A stretch of 64,000 nucleotides of DNA. It comes from Nymphaea colorata. Lineage: Eukaryota > Streptophyta > Magnoliopsida > Nymphaeales > Nymphaeaceae. Positions 1 to 14,200 of this stretch are shown here, piece after piece (positions within the stretch are counted from its first letter, which is position 1; each line of letters starts with the position of its first letter). Location: the NCBI RefSeq assembly GCF_008831285.2, contig NC_045142.1, positions 12,850,716-12,914,715 on the forward strand, written 5' to 3'. The position numbers and the translations under genes are program-made. The notes beneath the pieces are model-generated. The model was not told the origin of the DNA. It worked only from the letters and a program-made list of their open reading frames with translations, and made no database searches.

Positions 1-2724
1 TACAATTGAGATGCTTGAAGAGAAAGTCTAATTAATGTTACAAGTTGGGTTAGAAATATGGTTAAAATTGTCAATTATGTCATAACTTAGAGATTGACTT
101 GTCAAAAATTAGAGTTTTAGGAATTGAGATAGAAGCGTAGTGGTGAAAACAATCACTTAAGGAGGAATCGTCATCTCGTATAGCATATAAATGCTCAAGG
201 ATTAGCATTAGTCATATGTACACTTAGATTCACAACCAAAATAACGCGAGGATTAGCATTAGTCACACTGCTCAAGGATCACCCTCTATCTTGACAGCAT
301 CGTCATCTCGAGGTGATCCTCTCCTTAAGGTGAGTACTAAAAAATAAAACAACAATGAGCATCAAAGATAACTTTGAATATGGCTTATCCCTAATGCCCA
401 CACATACATCATGTATTTAGACATAAATACCATAGGTAGAACAACAAAGACACCAATGCATCAGGTATTGTATCTAAGCAATAAATAGTCATTGCAACAT
501 AGGGTGTTCAATTCAAAAGGACTGCTTTGAGCATTAAGCTATGATATAGCTCTCTAATGGAATGTATAGGACTTCACAAGACCGTCGCACAGTTTACAAT
601 CATCACACATAACACATAAGTCGCCTGGAATAGTAGAATATAGGGTAGCCCCGCTATGACTCTGATACGGGCCAGACTAGGAGCCCGCCGTCCTACCAGA
701 CTCCCACCTAGGTTGAGCTCAGCTATACCTTCAATAGTTGTGTGTCCCATATTCTACACAAGAACGGGTTAGTGAGAAGCACTTCACAATATGGTCTATT
801 CTCTATAAGTCCGCTCTCAGAACCTAGCTCCTACTCTACACACCTAACCCCTTTCATAACGGGCTTGACTTATGTCCAGTCAATGTAGTTCATTCATGAT
901 AAATCTGGCCGTAGGCCATCGTTCGATGTCCAGCTCACGCTTATGCTCTCAATAGCAGAACATTAATCATAAACCAGCAAAACATAATAGTACGTAAAAA
1001 ACAACACATATTCAAACTATGTATATATTACACAATTAGGCTCGTATGCTAAGGGTAATTAGATCAACCAGACTAAATATTTAGATCTTGACATGCCCCA
1101 AATGTCAAAAAAAATGAGATTTTGGAATATCTAAGTGAATCATAAAAAATTGGAGTACATGAACCGAATAAATAAACATTTGGATCTCATGGATGCAGTT
1201 CCTGATCCGTGTTATCATTGATCCATGTAATGATTCCTAGATCTAATATGAATGCATGAAAACTGAGTCCAGATAGAGTTGATATCTGGTTTTTAAGGCT
1301 TTGGGACATGGGCATAAAGTGAACTTGATCTGAAATCCAAAGCATTGAGATCTTAATATGAATTCAGGATCTGATTAAGGAAATTCAAATTTATACTTTA
1401 TGATCCAATTTGAAGATCTAAATCTGAAAGTTTAATGCTAGGGTTTGGACCCAGGGTCAACTAAGGTTGAGATTTAGGTTTAATTTTGAAATCCAAACTT
1501 GGAAATTTTGATATCTTGATCCAAATAATGTTGAGATTTGAAATCCAAAGTTCAAATTAGGATCTAAGTCTATAAGGCCTGAAATTATAAACCAAATTCT
1601 AACATCTAAGATCCAAAGTTCTAGATAAAAATCCAAATTGAAATATAGTTTTATGTAAGATCCAAAATCATGATCCAGATTACTTGAAATATAGATCTGA
1701 TGCTGCTAATGTAATATCCAAATTAAGATCCAATTTTTTAGAATTCAAATTTAATTAGATCCAAATTCAAATTCAATAAAATCCACTTCACAAGGTTGGT
1801 ATCCATTATAGGCTCACATGACTCATCTGGGTTCAAAGAGGTAGCTTAGGTGAAACTTGTTGGGATTGGGGTTTCAATTGAGCTTCAACATGGGTTAATA
1901 ATGGGTTTGGTGTTGAGTACTTGACTAAGGCATCAAGTGAACATAATGTAGTTGTATGTAGGTTCAACCTAGGGTTTAGATCTCAATCATGTTTAAACCT
2001 AGTATTTTGACCAATGGGTTTGAAACAAGTTCAATTGTGAAATTATGCAGTTCAAGACTACATTTTTGAAAATGTGTATTGTTATGAAAGTTAGTTTAGA
2101 TCAAGTGCATGTAAGGACTATTATCGCATGTGTGTATCTAATAACCTGACTTGATTCTCATATGGACCTAATTGTAAGTGCATAATTTGAAATTAAATGC
2201 ATGATTTAAAGCCAAAGCAAATTACATATGAATGTACATCAAACATTATGGAACATTTGATTGTAAGATGCAGTATTTTGAAAACTGAACTCACATAAAA
2301 GCCAAGCATGATCATGAATGCACGTGCAAGGACTATTGTTTTGAGGCACATGTTGAACTAGCTTGAACTTAGTGAATTCGAATGCAAATTTGAAATCAAA
2401 CTATCATTATAATGTTAAACTCAAACTCGATATGCATAATAACAAGAATATAAACTAACATGTTACATGATAATGTGCTATAGCAGTGGTGAATGAAATG
2501 TAAGCTATCTATATCGGTGATTCTAAGCACCGGTATACCTTGGCTAGGGCAGCACATTTTCACCGCAAAAGCTATAGCAACGGAAGCAATACTTCGGCAA
2601 TCTAAGAGGTGGAAAAAGTTCGCCGGTATAGAGCTATAGCAGTGGCAATACCGGTGAATTGTCACTGCTATAGGCCTATTTTTCCGGTTGTCTAGTCACC
2701 TTAGCCTAGATTTAGGACGTTACA
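1..2724 (-). other. Gene-free stretch, possible decayed LTR
   Basis: No coding region can be supported here. Read on the minus strand, a sequence starting TGTAACGTCC at 2724 resembles the 5' edge of a plant gypsy LTR. The stretch at about 600-950 has the moderately GC-rich, non-coding look of LTR or leader sequence. No partner LTR, primer-binding site or target duplication is visible, so the assignment to a retroelement is only a guess. Confidence 0.25.
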
Positions 2725-5700
2725 AAACTCAAATTGTATTTAAAACATAAGAGAAACCAAAGTTAATATTAAAATGAGATTGAATCTAGGTTAACAAGCT
2801 AAAACATGAAAATGTGGGTAAGTTTGGAAAACCAAACAACTTGACTAGGTAGTGGAATTTAATGAATTCAAAAACTATGTTAACTATGTTGGATTGACAC
2901 AAAATTTGGTAAAAAGACTCTCTACATATGAGACAATCAATGCCAAGTAATATATTTGAAAAACCTTTTAAAATTTAAAAGATATTGAACCAAAAAATTG
3001 TAAGATATAAATGAGAAATTGTAGAAAAGAAAGTCTGAAAAACAGGCTAAAGAGGTGTATTTGGTCTAAGAAAAACCCTATCAAAATAATCTAGATTGAT
3101 CTAAAAATTAGTATGTAGGCTCTTTGCATAAACGAGAATCAATGAGATTTTACAGATTAGAAAAACATGCACTTGATAAAAAGTTATTCCTTTGGAAACT
3201 TGGTGCAGAAATATGAACATCAGGAATTAACATAAACAGAACTAACTTCATGACTGCTTAACTACATTTGGAATGATGAAAAATTTAACAAATCAACTTA
3301 TTTTTTTCTAAATAGTGGTATGTAGATTGTTTGTATAAAAAGAATCAACAGGAGTTGAAAGTTTAAAAAAATATTAATGGAGAGAGAGGAATGACATCAT
3401 GAAATTAGCTAAAATATGATTAAGTAGGATTCTATAACAAGTTGTAGAAAACCAGTTCAACTAAATTACTTAATTCAGTGGTCAAATCAACTTCGAATTG
3501 GTTGAAACTTGATGGATAGAAACTTTTAGCTTTTATAGAATGCAAATCAAAATGCCCAATCAAAAGTTATAAAATTTGCAAATTAGACAAATTTCAGGAC
3601 CTGATTTTTGTATTTTGAAAGTTGTAGAAAATAATCTTGCGAAAAAGGCTAAATGTAGGGCCAAACAAGCTTAAAATTTAAATAAATTTGGAAAAAACAA
3701 ACTATACGTATAAGAGAAACGTGTACTTTTTATGGATTGTCAATATAATTCATAGTTAGAGAGATATATCTTTTTGAAATTGGGCAAAAATCTGAAATTT
3801 TTACAATTTTCAATTTTGCATGAACTCAGAAAGTTGTGTCTCTAAGGTTAGAAAACATATAAAAATTTTAAACATCATTACCTAAAGCTTGAAAATCAAT
3901 AATTTAGATATCTTTACACTCAACATAAAGAAAAATAACAGAAATCACACATGTATATGATGGAAGAAAAACAGAGATCCTACCTCAACTTCTTCTCATT
4001 CTTCTTTTTCTAGCTTAGTTTGAACATGGGCAGCAATGGAGGTACCTTCTGACATTGATACAGACTCTAAGGGGTAGAGAGAGGGTCCTTAGAGGGAACA
4101 TTCCCCTTTAGGGCTTCTCTATTTTAATAGAGAATCAGAGAGGCCTAAATGTGATGGGGTTTCCAAGATTGTGACAATAAGAGTGGAAGAGTCTCAAATG
4201 CAGTGGACTCTTACAATTGTGTCATGTGCCCTTTGAGGGTAAGAGATCCAATGGGATGATGACACATGTTCTTGAGAGTGGAAGATTAACTTGAGTTGTA
4301 ACACGTGTTAGCATCTAGTCATTTGGATCTAAACCTCGGATTCAAATGTCCAATTGCTATATGGATTTGGAGAGATCTAGATTGAGATCTAAATAAAAAT
4401 TTGGGTCTAAGACTTGCATCAAAGTCTAGATTCAAGATATGGATTGAGAAATTTAGATCTGGAGAACTGAAATTAAGATTTGGATATGAACTAAAGCAGA
4501 TTATAGATCTAACTTCTTATTTTGTGACTTGGGTCAAGGATTTGAGGTTTGGGTGCTCAAACTAGGCTCAGGTCTTGTGGTCTCAAACTCAATGTTTAGG
4601 AGGTGGACTTGGGCTTGATCTAGGTTGGGACTCAGCAGGACGTAGGTCATACTGGATTCAGGTCAAATTGGGTTCAGTTCTAGTCAAACAGGTTTAGTTA
4701 GGTTTGAACTTGGTTGACTTCAATTCCAATCTAGCTCAAACCTTGCATGAGCCTTACTGCGCTCAAGTCTAGTGCAGGAATGTCCTTGGCTTGGTTCTTG
4801 TACTCCAAACTTATGTTTATACAAAAATGCATTACATATACAAGGAAAATTTTAACCCTTGGGCACAAAATTGGACTATGCAAAGGCTGGGTATGCAACC
4901 TGACCACACTGGGACGTGGGTTAGGCTTAGTCCTAGGGGCGTGCCAAGTTTGGGTTTCATGTTTTAGGTACCCATGTTCTAATTTTCAATAAGACATATG
5001 TGTTATGTAATTTTCATAATTTCACCTATGTTCGGGAATTCATTTCTCCCAAACAGTGGATCATTTAGATGAACTGTAAAAAGAAAAAAGCTAGTTTGAT
5101 CCACATGTCAATTAGTTCCCAAGAAATTTCATAGAAAACTGAATTGTTTTGGTCCCACATTTAGTCAGTTTTTAGGAACCAGTTTTCTACAATTTACGTG
5201 TAGTTCTCCAGATCTTTGGATTCCTCTTTGTTATGATCATCAGGGTCCTTCAAGATCCACTGCCACTCGTTTTCCAAAACATCATCAATTTGGGAACTCA
5301 ACAATTCGAATTCTATGAGTTCTTTTTCAAAGTCGTAAAAGAAAGTAGATTCATACACATGTCTAATTTACCCCTTATCAATTTTCAGCCTAATATGAGG
5401 TGTCTAGCCTAGTGTTGAGTCAATTTAGTAACGTCAACATTTTGCTAAATTTCCTTCAGTTTTCTGCAAAATGTGATTTCTATCATAGGTTTAGCCTTTT
5501 TGATCTCTTGTTTTAAGCATCATGTCCCAGGACTTCAGTTTAATGAATCGTAGTTCATGTGCCAAGAGTCTTCCCATGTAATTTTACGTCCATCGAAACC
5601 CGTTAAAGTAGTTTTGCATTATCCCAAAGTTGGTCATTCCATCAGGTTTACTATGTTATCTATGTGATAGTTTTGTTTAGTATGTTCATGTCACGTAGCT

Positions 5701-5790
5701 GTATCACTTGGAGTTAGTTTTATGATACATGTAGAATATCCATACCAAATTCTAGAGAAAACCAAGTTCATTAGCTAGGGTGCGCATGTG

Positions 5791-5821
<31 letters not shown>

Positions 5822-6471
5822 TATATATGAGAGAGAGAGAGAGAGGGAGAGAGAGATTGAATTGAGACTCTAGGTTTTTAAAGTCACCCAATAATCTAAC
5901 CAAGGGTGTCTGATTCATCATGATGACTGATTAAGAAAAAAACAATGAGAAAAATGTGATGGACATTTTATCATTTAGTATTAGTTTCCATATTTTTTTT
6001 CATGTTTTTCTATCAACCATCCATCTGTATAAGATGGATGGCCTTAGTTAGATTTTGCTAGGTGACATTGGATAGCTAGAGTCATCATTCAATAACTTAT
6101 TGTGTGCGCATGTGTGTATGTACACGCGAGCTTTCAAATAGGTTTTACCACACCTTATATGTTCAAAAGCTTTTTAAAACATAATTATGCAAATGCAGGC
6201 AAGTTAAAAATATGTATGGACGGGTATCTGTTTTTTCACCATGTATAATGAGTTTTAAAATCACAAAAAATTCACAATGTTCATTTCAAGATCCTATTCA
6301 CACACTTCAAGGACATTATGTTTTATAGAGTCTCATGTTTTGGATGTAGAGATCACATCTATCATATTAAAAAGGGGGTGGGGGTGGGGAGGGGAGATTG
6401 ATGTTTAAAATTAATGTTATAGTAAAATCAGTTTCACTCGATGCATTTCTCTTATTTATCTATATACACAT
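2725..6471. other. AT-rich intergenic stretch without genes
   Basis: All frames are closed at short distances and no domain can be recognised. Much of it is low-complexity text made of variants of 'gatctaaat' and 'aaatccaa'. This is common in old LTRs, but no boundaries can be drawn. Confidence 0.5.
5786..5856. repeat. Compound microsatellite (TG)n(TA)n(GA)n
   Basis: A run of TG dinucleotides passes into about 20 bp of TA, then into GA repeats interrupted by GGG. This is seen directly. It is probably highly variable in length. Confidence 0.9.
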
Positions 6472-6878
6472 AGGGATGTCAATAAATCCGATTTGAATCG
6501 GATATCTGCGAACCAATAAAAAAAATCGAGATATGGAAAAAAAAAATAATTTCTGATTGACAAATCAGATCTGATTCAGATTCAATAAATGACATCCAAT
6601 CAGATTTGGATATACATAAATATCTGCTCGGATTCATTTTTAAACAAATATTATGTATCTAATGCTATTACATTTTGAAAATTGGCAAAATATGGTTCAA
6701 AACTTAGATTTGGATTGGAATATAAAAATTGGATTCAGATCAGATTCGGATTGTAAAATCAAATTTTGGATTTGGATTCAGATATGACTTTTCTTTATTT
6801 GTATTCGAATCTGAATTCAAAACCAAATATCTGAAAACCAGATATCATTAAAGATATATCCGATCTGTTGACATACCT
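6472..6878. mobile_element. Mutator-like MITE, 407 bp
   Basis: The left end reads AGGGATGTCAATAAATCCGA. The right end, reverse-complemented, reads AGGTATGTCAACAGATCGGA. These form terminal inverted repeats. The element is flanked by the 10-bp direct repeat ATATACACAT at 6462-6471 and 6879-6888. A duplication of 9-10 bp is typical of Mutator-like elements. The interior is AT-rich and non-coding, with many copies of ATCCGA/TCGGAT and their variants. The ends match those of the large element at 54482-60105, so both belong to one TIR family. Confidence 0.75.
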
Positions 6879-9077
6879 ATATACACATACATACACATAC
6901 AGGTTAAGATGGATGGGATGAGCTTTGCCTGTCAACAAGCAATCTTAGATTTAAATCTTGTGTGACACTCCTACCTCATGAGTTACGGAGGGCATGGACA
7001 GTTTCCTCCACTACTCCAGGCTCTAGGTTTACTTTTTGCCCTCCTAACTTCCCAAAAGCAATGTGTATGTCATGTTTCAATCTGTGAGGCACAACAAGAA
7101 CCTATTTGCCGTCAGCTTTTAAGCCATCGAAAGGGGGCGCAAAGATTGTTTTGGAAAGCAAAGTGCATAAAGAAAACAAAGTATGAATAAAGAAAACTTG
7201 CAATGTATTCATCTTAGAAAACTTACGAGGGAGGTAACAAAGGAAAATAATCACAACTTGCTTACATAGGGTTGGCTGAAGCTACATACAATGATTCAAA
7301 TGCCGACCACCCAAAACATAGAATCCCAAACATGCCGCTTAGACGTGTGAGATGGTACTTCTTTACAGGTGAACAAGTATAAGCAAAGATCAACATAAGC
7401 AAATGAAGTACATAGCAAAACAAAGGACTGTACAAACTCTAAACACGAGGGAACAATGCAAATGCAGTTATTAATATTTATTTATCACATAACACACTCG
7501 TTCAAGCTGACTTTACAAAAACACTCCAATTTTTTGTGCTCAGATTTTTTTTATATTGGAAAAGTCATCATTTCACGATGACTCAAGATGCATCTAAACC
7601 TGAAAATTGGCTGCAGTAATATGTATTTCCCACTAAACTAATTTAAGATAACGTACAAGGAAAGATTACACAATTAGGTCAATTCCCTCTAATCCCTTTT
7701 CCCATTAAATACACAATAGGTCAACATTTAACGAGGAAAAGAGAATTCTCCAAATTCTTCCATCTGGTGTTGTTAGTGTGTGTATATATATATATAACTA
7801 AATATTTAAAAATTATAGCTAAATATACCATAAACTAGTTGTGCAACACACCTTCAACTGTCGCTTATACTATAGACAGTTGGTAATGCTTCTATTGCAT
7901 GGCAATCTTAAATATCTTGTCATCTGACAGCCGACTGATTTCAAGTGAACACAATGAGACACAGTGCCCCATAGATAGGTTCGATGTCAGCCACGTTCAC
8001 ATTGTCGGGTCCTCAAATAGGATAAGACAACAGAAAAAGGGAAGAGAAGGACTTGAACTCAATAACCAACCAGTTACGTCAGAGAAGATTACACTGGATG
8101 GGAATACCCAATCCAGTATTGATATAGTTTCCAAGTGAGCGGATCTAGGCTTAAAATGACCTGCTTTTCTCAGAGGACGGAAAAGGATGGCGTGTCGATT
8201 CGTTTCTGGAAAGTATGGGGCACTTGTGTTAAGCCAGACCCTTGGCCATCAATTGGCAATGTAAAATACGTGCTACAGTCCATTAACCAGGTCTCAAAGA
8301 GTATGCAGAAACTGACCATGGTGATAAAAAAAATGTGATGGTAAGGTGGTGCAATGAAGCATTACATACTTCCAAGTTAAATACAATTGGGAGGCTGAAG
8401 ATTTCTTAGAAAACATTGCTGTGGTATTTCAATCTGCAGAAGAAAGGTTGTTGTTGTTGGACCTTATGTGTGGAGGACCTTAACTGTAAAGGAATGGGTA
8501 ATTTTTTTTCTTGCATCAGCACTGCCATGTATTTATAATTGCTGATCATAATCCTGTACACATGAAGCTATTGAGCTGTTAAACGAGAGGGCGAAACCTA
8601 ATTCTTTTCAGTCCTGGAATCATCTTCTTGCTCCTGAATTTTTCGATTCCTAGAGATTTATTTTGTACATTCTTGTATATTCCTATTCTCTCTATTTTTT
8701 TGCCTAATAATAGGGCCAGGGACCCTCATTCAACAAAGCCACTGCATTGGAAATCGAACAGTGTCACGTTATAAGCACTTAAAAGCGACTGTTTTGTGCA
8801 ATCACGAGCAAAGCTCACATGCTTTGTGGGTGCACTTTTGTATGTCATGAGCAAAAACAGATTTTAGTGTTTTCATTGTGTTGCACATTTTTCGACAGAG
8901 CTTAGCAATTTATCATGCACCAGCAACATAAAACTTGCTTAATCACTATTCATTCAATTTCTCATGACTAGGCATTTTACTGATAAATTAGTCTGCTAGT
9001 CATGAATATATGCAACTTAGTCAATCATACATAACAGTCCTTTGTTATATAATATTTTTTTTATAATCTAAAATACA
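6879..9077. other. Intergenic stretch; possible exon near 7935-8138
   Basis: No complete gene is visible. A plus-strand open stretch at about 7935-8138 follows a plausible splice acceptor (ctgacag) and has a coding-like residue mix, ending IDIVSK-stop. I recognise no family in it. The region from about 8340 to 9077 should contain the 3' UTR of the minus-strand START-like gene that ends at 9078. Confidence 0.35.
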
Positions 9078-11208
9078 TCAACTTTTTGGAGAATCTGCAG
9101 TTTTTTTCACTTGGCTTGCAAATCTGTCCAGACCACGCTGAAGCAGACTCTCCATAAATGGTCTAAGTGCCTGGAGATGTGCAAAACATACCATTAATGA
9201 CAAAAAAGGAGATGACCTCTCAGGAAATAATTTGGTGTGTGAAACCACGGGAAGCACCGAACACACTGGAAGTCTGGAACTTATGTGCTTGTATTACGTG
9301 ATTTTGACATCAACGACTTAATGTGTTAGCAAAGATAATAAGAGCAAAAAATCCATCACATACCATCGCAAAAGGAGATAGCACTTGAGGAACTTCATAT
9401 GAAACAGTGAGCTGTAAGCCAAAAAACCACAGCAGTAAGGAAGAGATTGACAGGAAGAAACATGCTTTTGTTAGGCAAGCAGAGAAACATCCTGATCAAG
9501 ATGCAGGTTTCTGATAAGAGGACTAAAACCTCAGCACCTTTAGATGGCATTATGGAAACAAAACAGAGCAATATATCCTCATGCTCTTATATCAGAATGT
9601 CTGTTTCACAAATTCAAGGATGACAACAGGAATATCACTTCTTCCAAGTTCTTGTATTTTAGGTTCCAGCATCTCATCTACCTCTTTCATTAGAAAAGTT
9701 TAGCACAATTTGTTTTTCCTTTTAACCCTGGCATTGATTGCCATTGCAATGAAGAATAATACTTAGTTTCAAGTTTCAACTCTTATTACTTGAAGCGATC
9801 ATCTATTCATGGAAATGGCAACCCATTGAGATATTTCACATTGTGTACTCCTTTATGCATGCTTCCTTCATATGGTGCGATATGAAGAAAGTCCCTTGAA
9901 TGCCTAATAATAAAATATAATTACAAATGAATGGAAAACTCACCTCAACTTTGCACGAAGATGGACCTCTTGGAAAAAACCGAACAGCTCCTCTGCATTG
10001 AAGAAGACATTGTTATTTGTTGCTTTTAGTCAGGACAATGTATTGCTAACTGATCCATTAAGTAGAAGAAAAGAGCATTAATGACATTTATCAATTTAAT
10101 ATAAAGATAGTACAACATTAAAATTCACACCAACAAATCCTTGTGTTATTGACAAAGCGCAAAAAAAGTTGGACATACACTAGAACTGTAGAAAAGTTGC
10201 AGTCAGTCACAAAAACAAACCCTTGAAAGAAGAGAAAAACAATCGACCATAAAAGTAAACTGCAACAATTGGAAAGATAAATGAGATAAGGAGAAAATCG
10301 GAAACACAAAAGTGCAATGTCAAAACTCCAAACCCATCTTATATAGAAATCATTTTCTACCAATGACATCGACCAGCAATTTCTTTGTTAAGATTCTCTG
10401 AAGTATCAATGTCTTAAATCTTTAATCTCGATATGTCATTACAATCTGATCCTAGCACCTCTGAGAAGTTGATCATGTCATGAAATGATACATATGTGAG
10501 CGCACATGTAAGCACTGGAACATTTGAAGTTGACGAATGGAACTCCCAAGCTACATTAGGCCCAAAAGGTAGAAATTAGTATTATCTGATTCTCAAGTTT
10601 GTTTCAGTTAATTATGCACATATTGAAGCTTTTTGAGTTTACAAGGCATTAGATCTAAAATCTAGATAAGAACCTACATCAAAATCCGCAATGTACGAAT
10701 CTAATTTGATAAATTACATTTAAGTACTTAGGAGACAGGAGTTCTTCAAGTCAGATTACTAAGACCAGAAGTGCAGTTACTAGTTCTTAATGATTTAATG
10801 AAGGTAGATGACTAAGCATGCAATCAGATAGTAAGCAAAGTGTGCAGGACGAGTTAAAAGAAAAGGAGAGAAGTTTGAAAGTGTATTAACAGACAAGAAA
10901 GGTGAATGCATGGTTCAATGCAATGATCCAAGATGATGAAGTATGTAAGGAAGCTCTAGAGCTCACAACCCATGACAGACACAGGTTTCGATTTGACTTG
11001 CAGGTTAACCTTTTGACCGATCTCATTGCCACTTTAAATTTTAGTTTGATTCATGTACTTAAATTCATTGATAAGCTTGATGAAATTCAACCTCGAAGAT
11101 ATACAAAAAATACTTGCAGAAACTGAATCTAAACTGAGCAAGAAAAAAAAAATTGGGGAATTAAGATTTGCGAGGAGATGAATGAGAAAAAGCTCTAACA
11201 TATACCAC

Positions 11209-11260
<52 letters not shown>

Positions 11261-14200
11261 ACATTCTTATATAGTTGTACAGGGTTTCTAGATGTTGGGT
11301 GCTCGCCAACAGCTACCTCAGCCTTCCATTGCTTTTTGCTCATGTATATGTGGCAAGAGAGGATCGCTTCTTCAATGGAAAAGCTAGTGCTAGGCCTTCA
11401 TCAATAAATATTATTTACTTTTATATGTATTGGTGCATATATGCACATTTGGGTGAAGTCTTCATGTTTTCTATATGTGAGATCTTCTACGAGTTAAGCC
11501 TTGTGTTGTGGCTTACACGCTACACTCCATTTTTCCACTTGAGGTGTGTATCTGGGTAGGGTGGGGAAAGAGAAAAGAGATAAGGAGAAGGAAAGAACTG
11601 ACTCTAACCCTAAGACAAAGAGAAAAGGGCAAAGAAAGTAACTGACTGTAATCTCTGTAATTCAGCTAAAATAAGAGCCCTCATTTGTAATAGTTAGAAA
11701 GGTAAAACGTCCTAGGTGGTGTCTTCTCCAGAAAACACCTCAAACAGCCCATATCCCATGTCCAATCATGGGATCCTTTTCAGTGAAAGGCAGAATGTAT
11801 AGATTCTATGGCCAGTGCAAGAGCTGTTCCAATCATGGGATCCTTTTTATTCTCTATGATGATGCAGTTAGAAAAATTGTCCGAATCAAATAAAATTTGT
11901 AGATCACATCCATGTAATTTCTTTAAAGTTTACCCTACAGTTACCCAATTAGTCACAGTAGAACTTGCACTAGATCACCTCTCTCTCTAACACATACACA
12001 TATAAAATGTAACAGGATATCTGATTCGTCAGTTTAAGTGGCAAGCACATACTTTTACATTATCAAAGTTATCAAACTAATAACTTTACCTGTTCGGAAG
12101 ACCATCAAGGGAACGCCAGTGAATTTTCTGGTTGGGAATTGGCTGCAAAATACAACACAACTCTTGGCACAAGACAAAACTTTGAGGTATTACACCAAAA
12201 TATAATTTAGTCTAAGTGATATAAAGGAAAAGGTTCAAGATAGTTTCACCTGTAAATTACGGGCAAGCCATGAGAATGAATAATCACGCCCAAAAAATTC
12301 ATATGCCAATGTCCATTCTGATAAATCAGGTTTATCCTTTAAGACCTGCTCAGTGTTAAGGATCATGCATCATGATCAAATTCAACAGAATCTCACAAAT
12401 ATATTGACCATATATTGTACAGGAAAAAAAAACACACTGAAAGGATGCCTAAACAGAGAAAAGGTTTTTTTCTACTCATCATGAGACATTTCTAGCATCA
12501 AACTCTGGATGCATTTCCCAGAAACTCTTATGAGAACCTTTTATAAGAAATAGAAGGAGATCACCTGAAGGTAGTCACAGGCTTTCTGCAGCCAATGGCA
12601 AAGGCAATTAGTAGTATGCAGTTCTTGATAAGGCATGCTTGTTTCATGTTGTTTTTGTATTCAGTTCGGATCTGAGTCAGATATGGTATTGTATATTTAT
12701 AATCCTACATGTGCATGCCCCTCTTTCGTCTTGCCTCCAGGGTCTAGGGCTGCATCAGTGCCTAAAGTAATTATGGTGTACCGTCAACTGGGTACCATGA
12801 TCCAACCCATAAGGCACAATCTGTTATTTTATATTCTATTATGTATTCTTAAGTCAGCATAAAATAAACTCAATGATGTGAACAACTCTGGACATCAAGA
12901 CTTAACATGGTGTCAAAGCCATAGATCAAGGGCAGTCTTCTTCCCAAGGTGTGGCACTGTAGATCACTCGTCTCTCTCAAGTTGCAGTTTTTGTTAATTC
13001 TCACCTCTACATATTCCGGTCGGTTTTTCTTTTCCATTCTTCTTCTAAATTTCTGGACATGTTTTTCCCCCTTCCTCTTTAATTTCTTCTTTCTGGTTGA
13101 TGTCTCCAAATACCCACACCCACTTTTTCTTCATGTCAGTTTCTTCTTCTTTTATTTCCCCTTTGAGCTATACTTCCGCTTCAGATTATAACCAGCTTCT
13201 CTTATTTCCTGCTTCAATATGACACCACCTTTATTCTGTTATCTTGTTTCCTGCATTCATATTTTCTCCCTTTCCTTCTGCCATAATTATCTATCTTTGT
13301 TTTTCCTTTGCTACATCCTTTATATTTCTCTCTATTCAATCTGCTTAAGGCATATCACAACTCTTGCATCTGCCTTACATTCAGGTATCTGACATGAAAT
13401 CAGAAGTTTGCAATATTGCAGCTAATGTCCTTCGACATCCCCACATATCTGAAACCATCCTTCCAATTCCAGATCTCTTTTCTGGTCATTTTCTTCTGTT
13501 TTGCCCCAGCAGCCCATTGATGACCCTCTCATAAGAAAACAGAAAGCAGACAACAAAAGAGCAAGGAAAAGGGTGAAGAGAAAAAAAAAAGGCAAAATAA
13601 ACAAAGCAAAGGATGGAGCAAGATGCTAGACAAGATTTGGATGCATTGCTTTGCTATCGTCAGACTAGACTTGGCCGTGCATTTCTTTCGTTTTCTTTGT
13701 GTATATTTATTGGCTGAACTCAGATTTCTATCTCTCTTCTAATATTCACTTGCTTGTACTTGTTTCCTTTCCTTCCTCCCGATATTTCTGCTCAGATGAA
13801 TTTCAATACTTATCATTTTGGCATCTAATCCAACTTCATCGGTCACCTAGTTTCTAAGGAATTAAAAAAATTTAATTTTTTTATTTGGAACAGACACATT
13901 ATTCTTCTCATAAGGAAATATGGTCTCCTAGGCCATCTGGACGGAAGCATTGCAATCTCACCACTATTTATTGCTTGTGAGGAAAAGAATGACATAGATG
14001 TAACCTCAAAAGTATATGTCAAAAATCCTGATCATCTCAATAGAGAGAAAAAGGATCAATCTGTGTTCTCCTTCATTACCTGGAGACTGTCACAGGAGGC
14101 CTTAGTGTCAAAACCAGATGACTGTTTTGCCACACCGCCTTGGGACTGTTAGGTTTTATGTAACTACGTATATATGTACACACAATCATATATTACAAAC

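Noticed and set aside
12560-12600. Extra exon (..ACDYLQ) of the START-like gene next to a GT
   Set aside because: Exons 2 and 3 join directly in phase 0 and give the conserved ISSVKVL wording, so an extra exon is not needed.
13422-13604. Minus-strand open frame with hydrophobic start inside intron 2
   Set aside because: It is low-complexity Phe/Leu sequence from a poly-purine/pyrimidine stretch, with no family resemblance.
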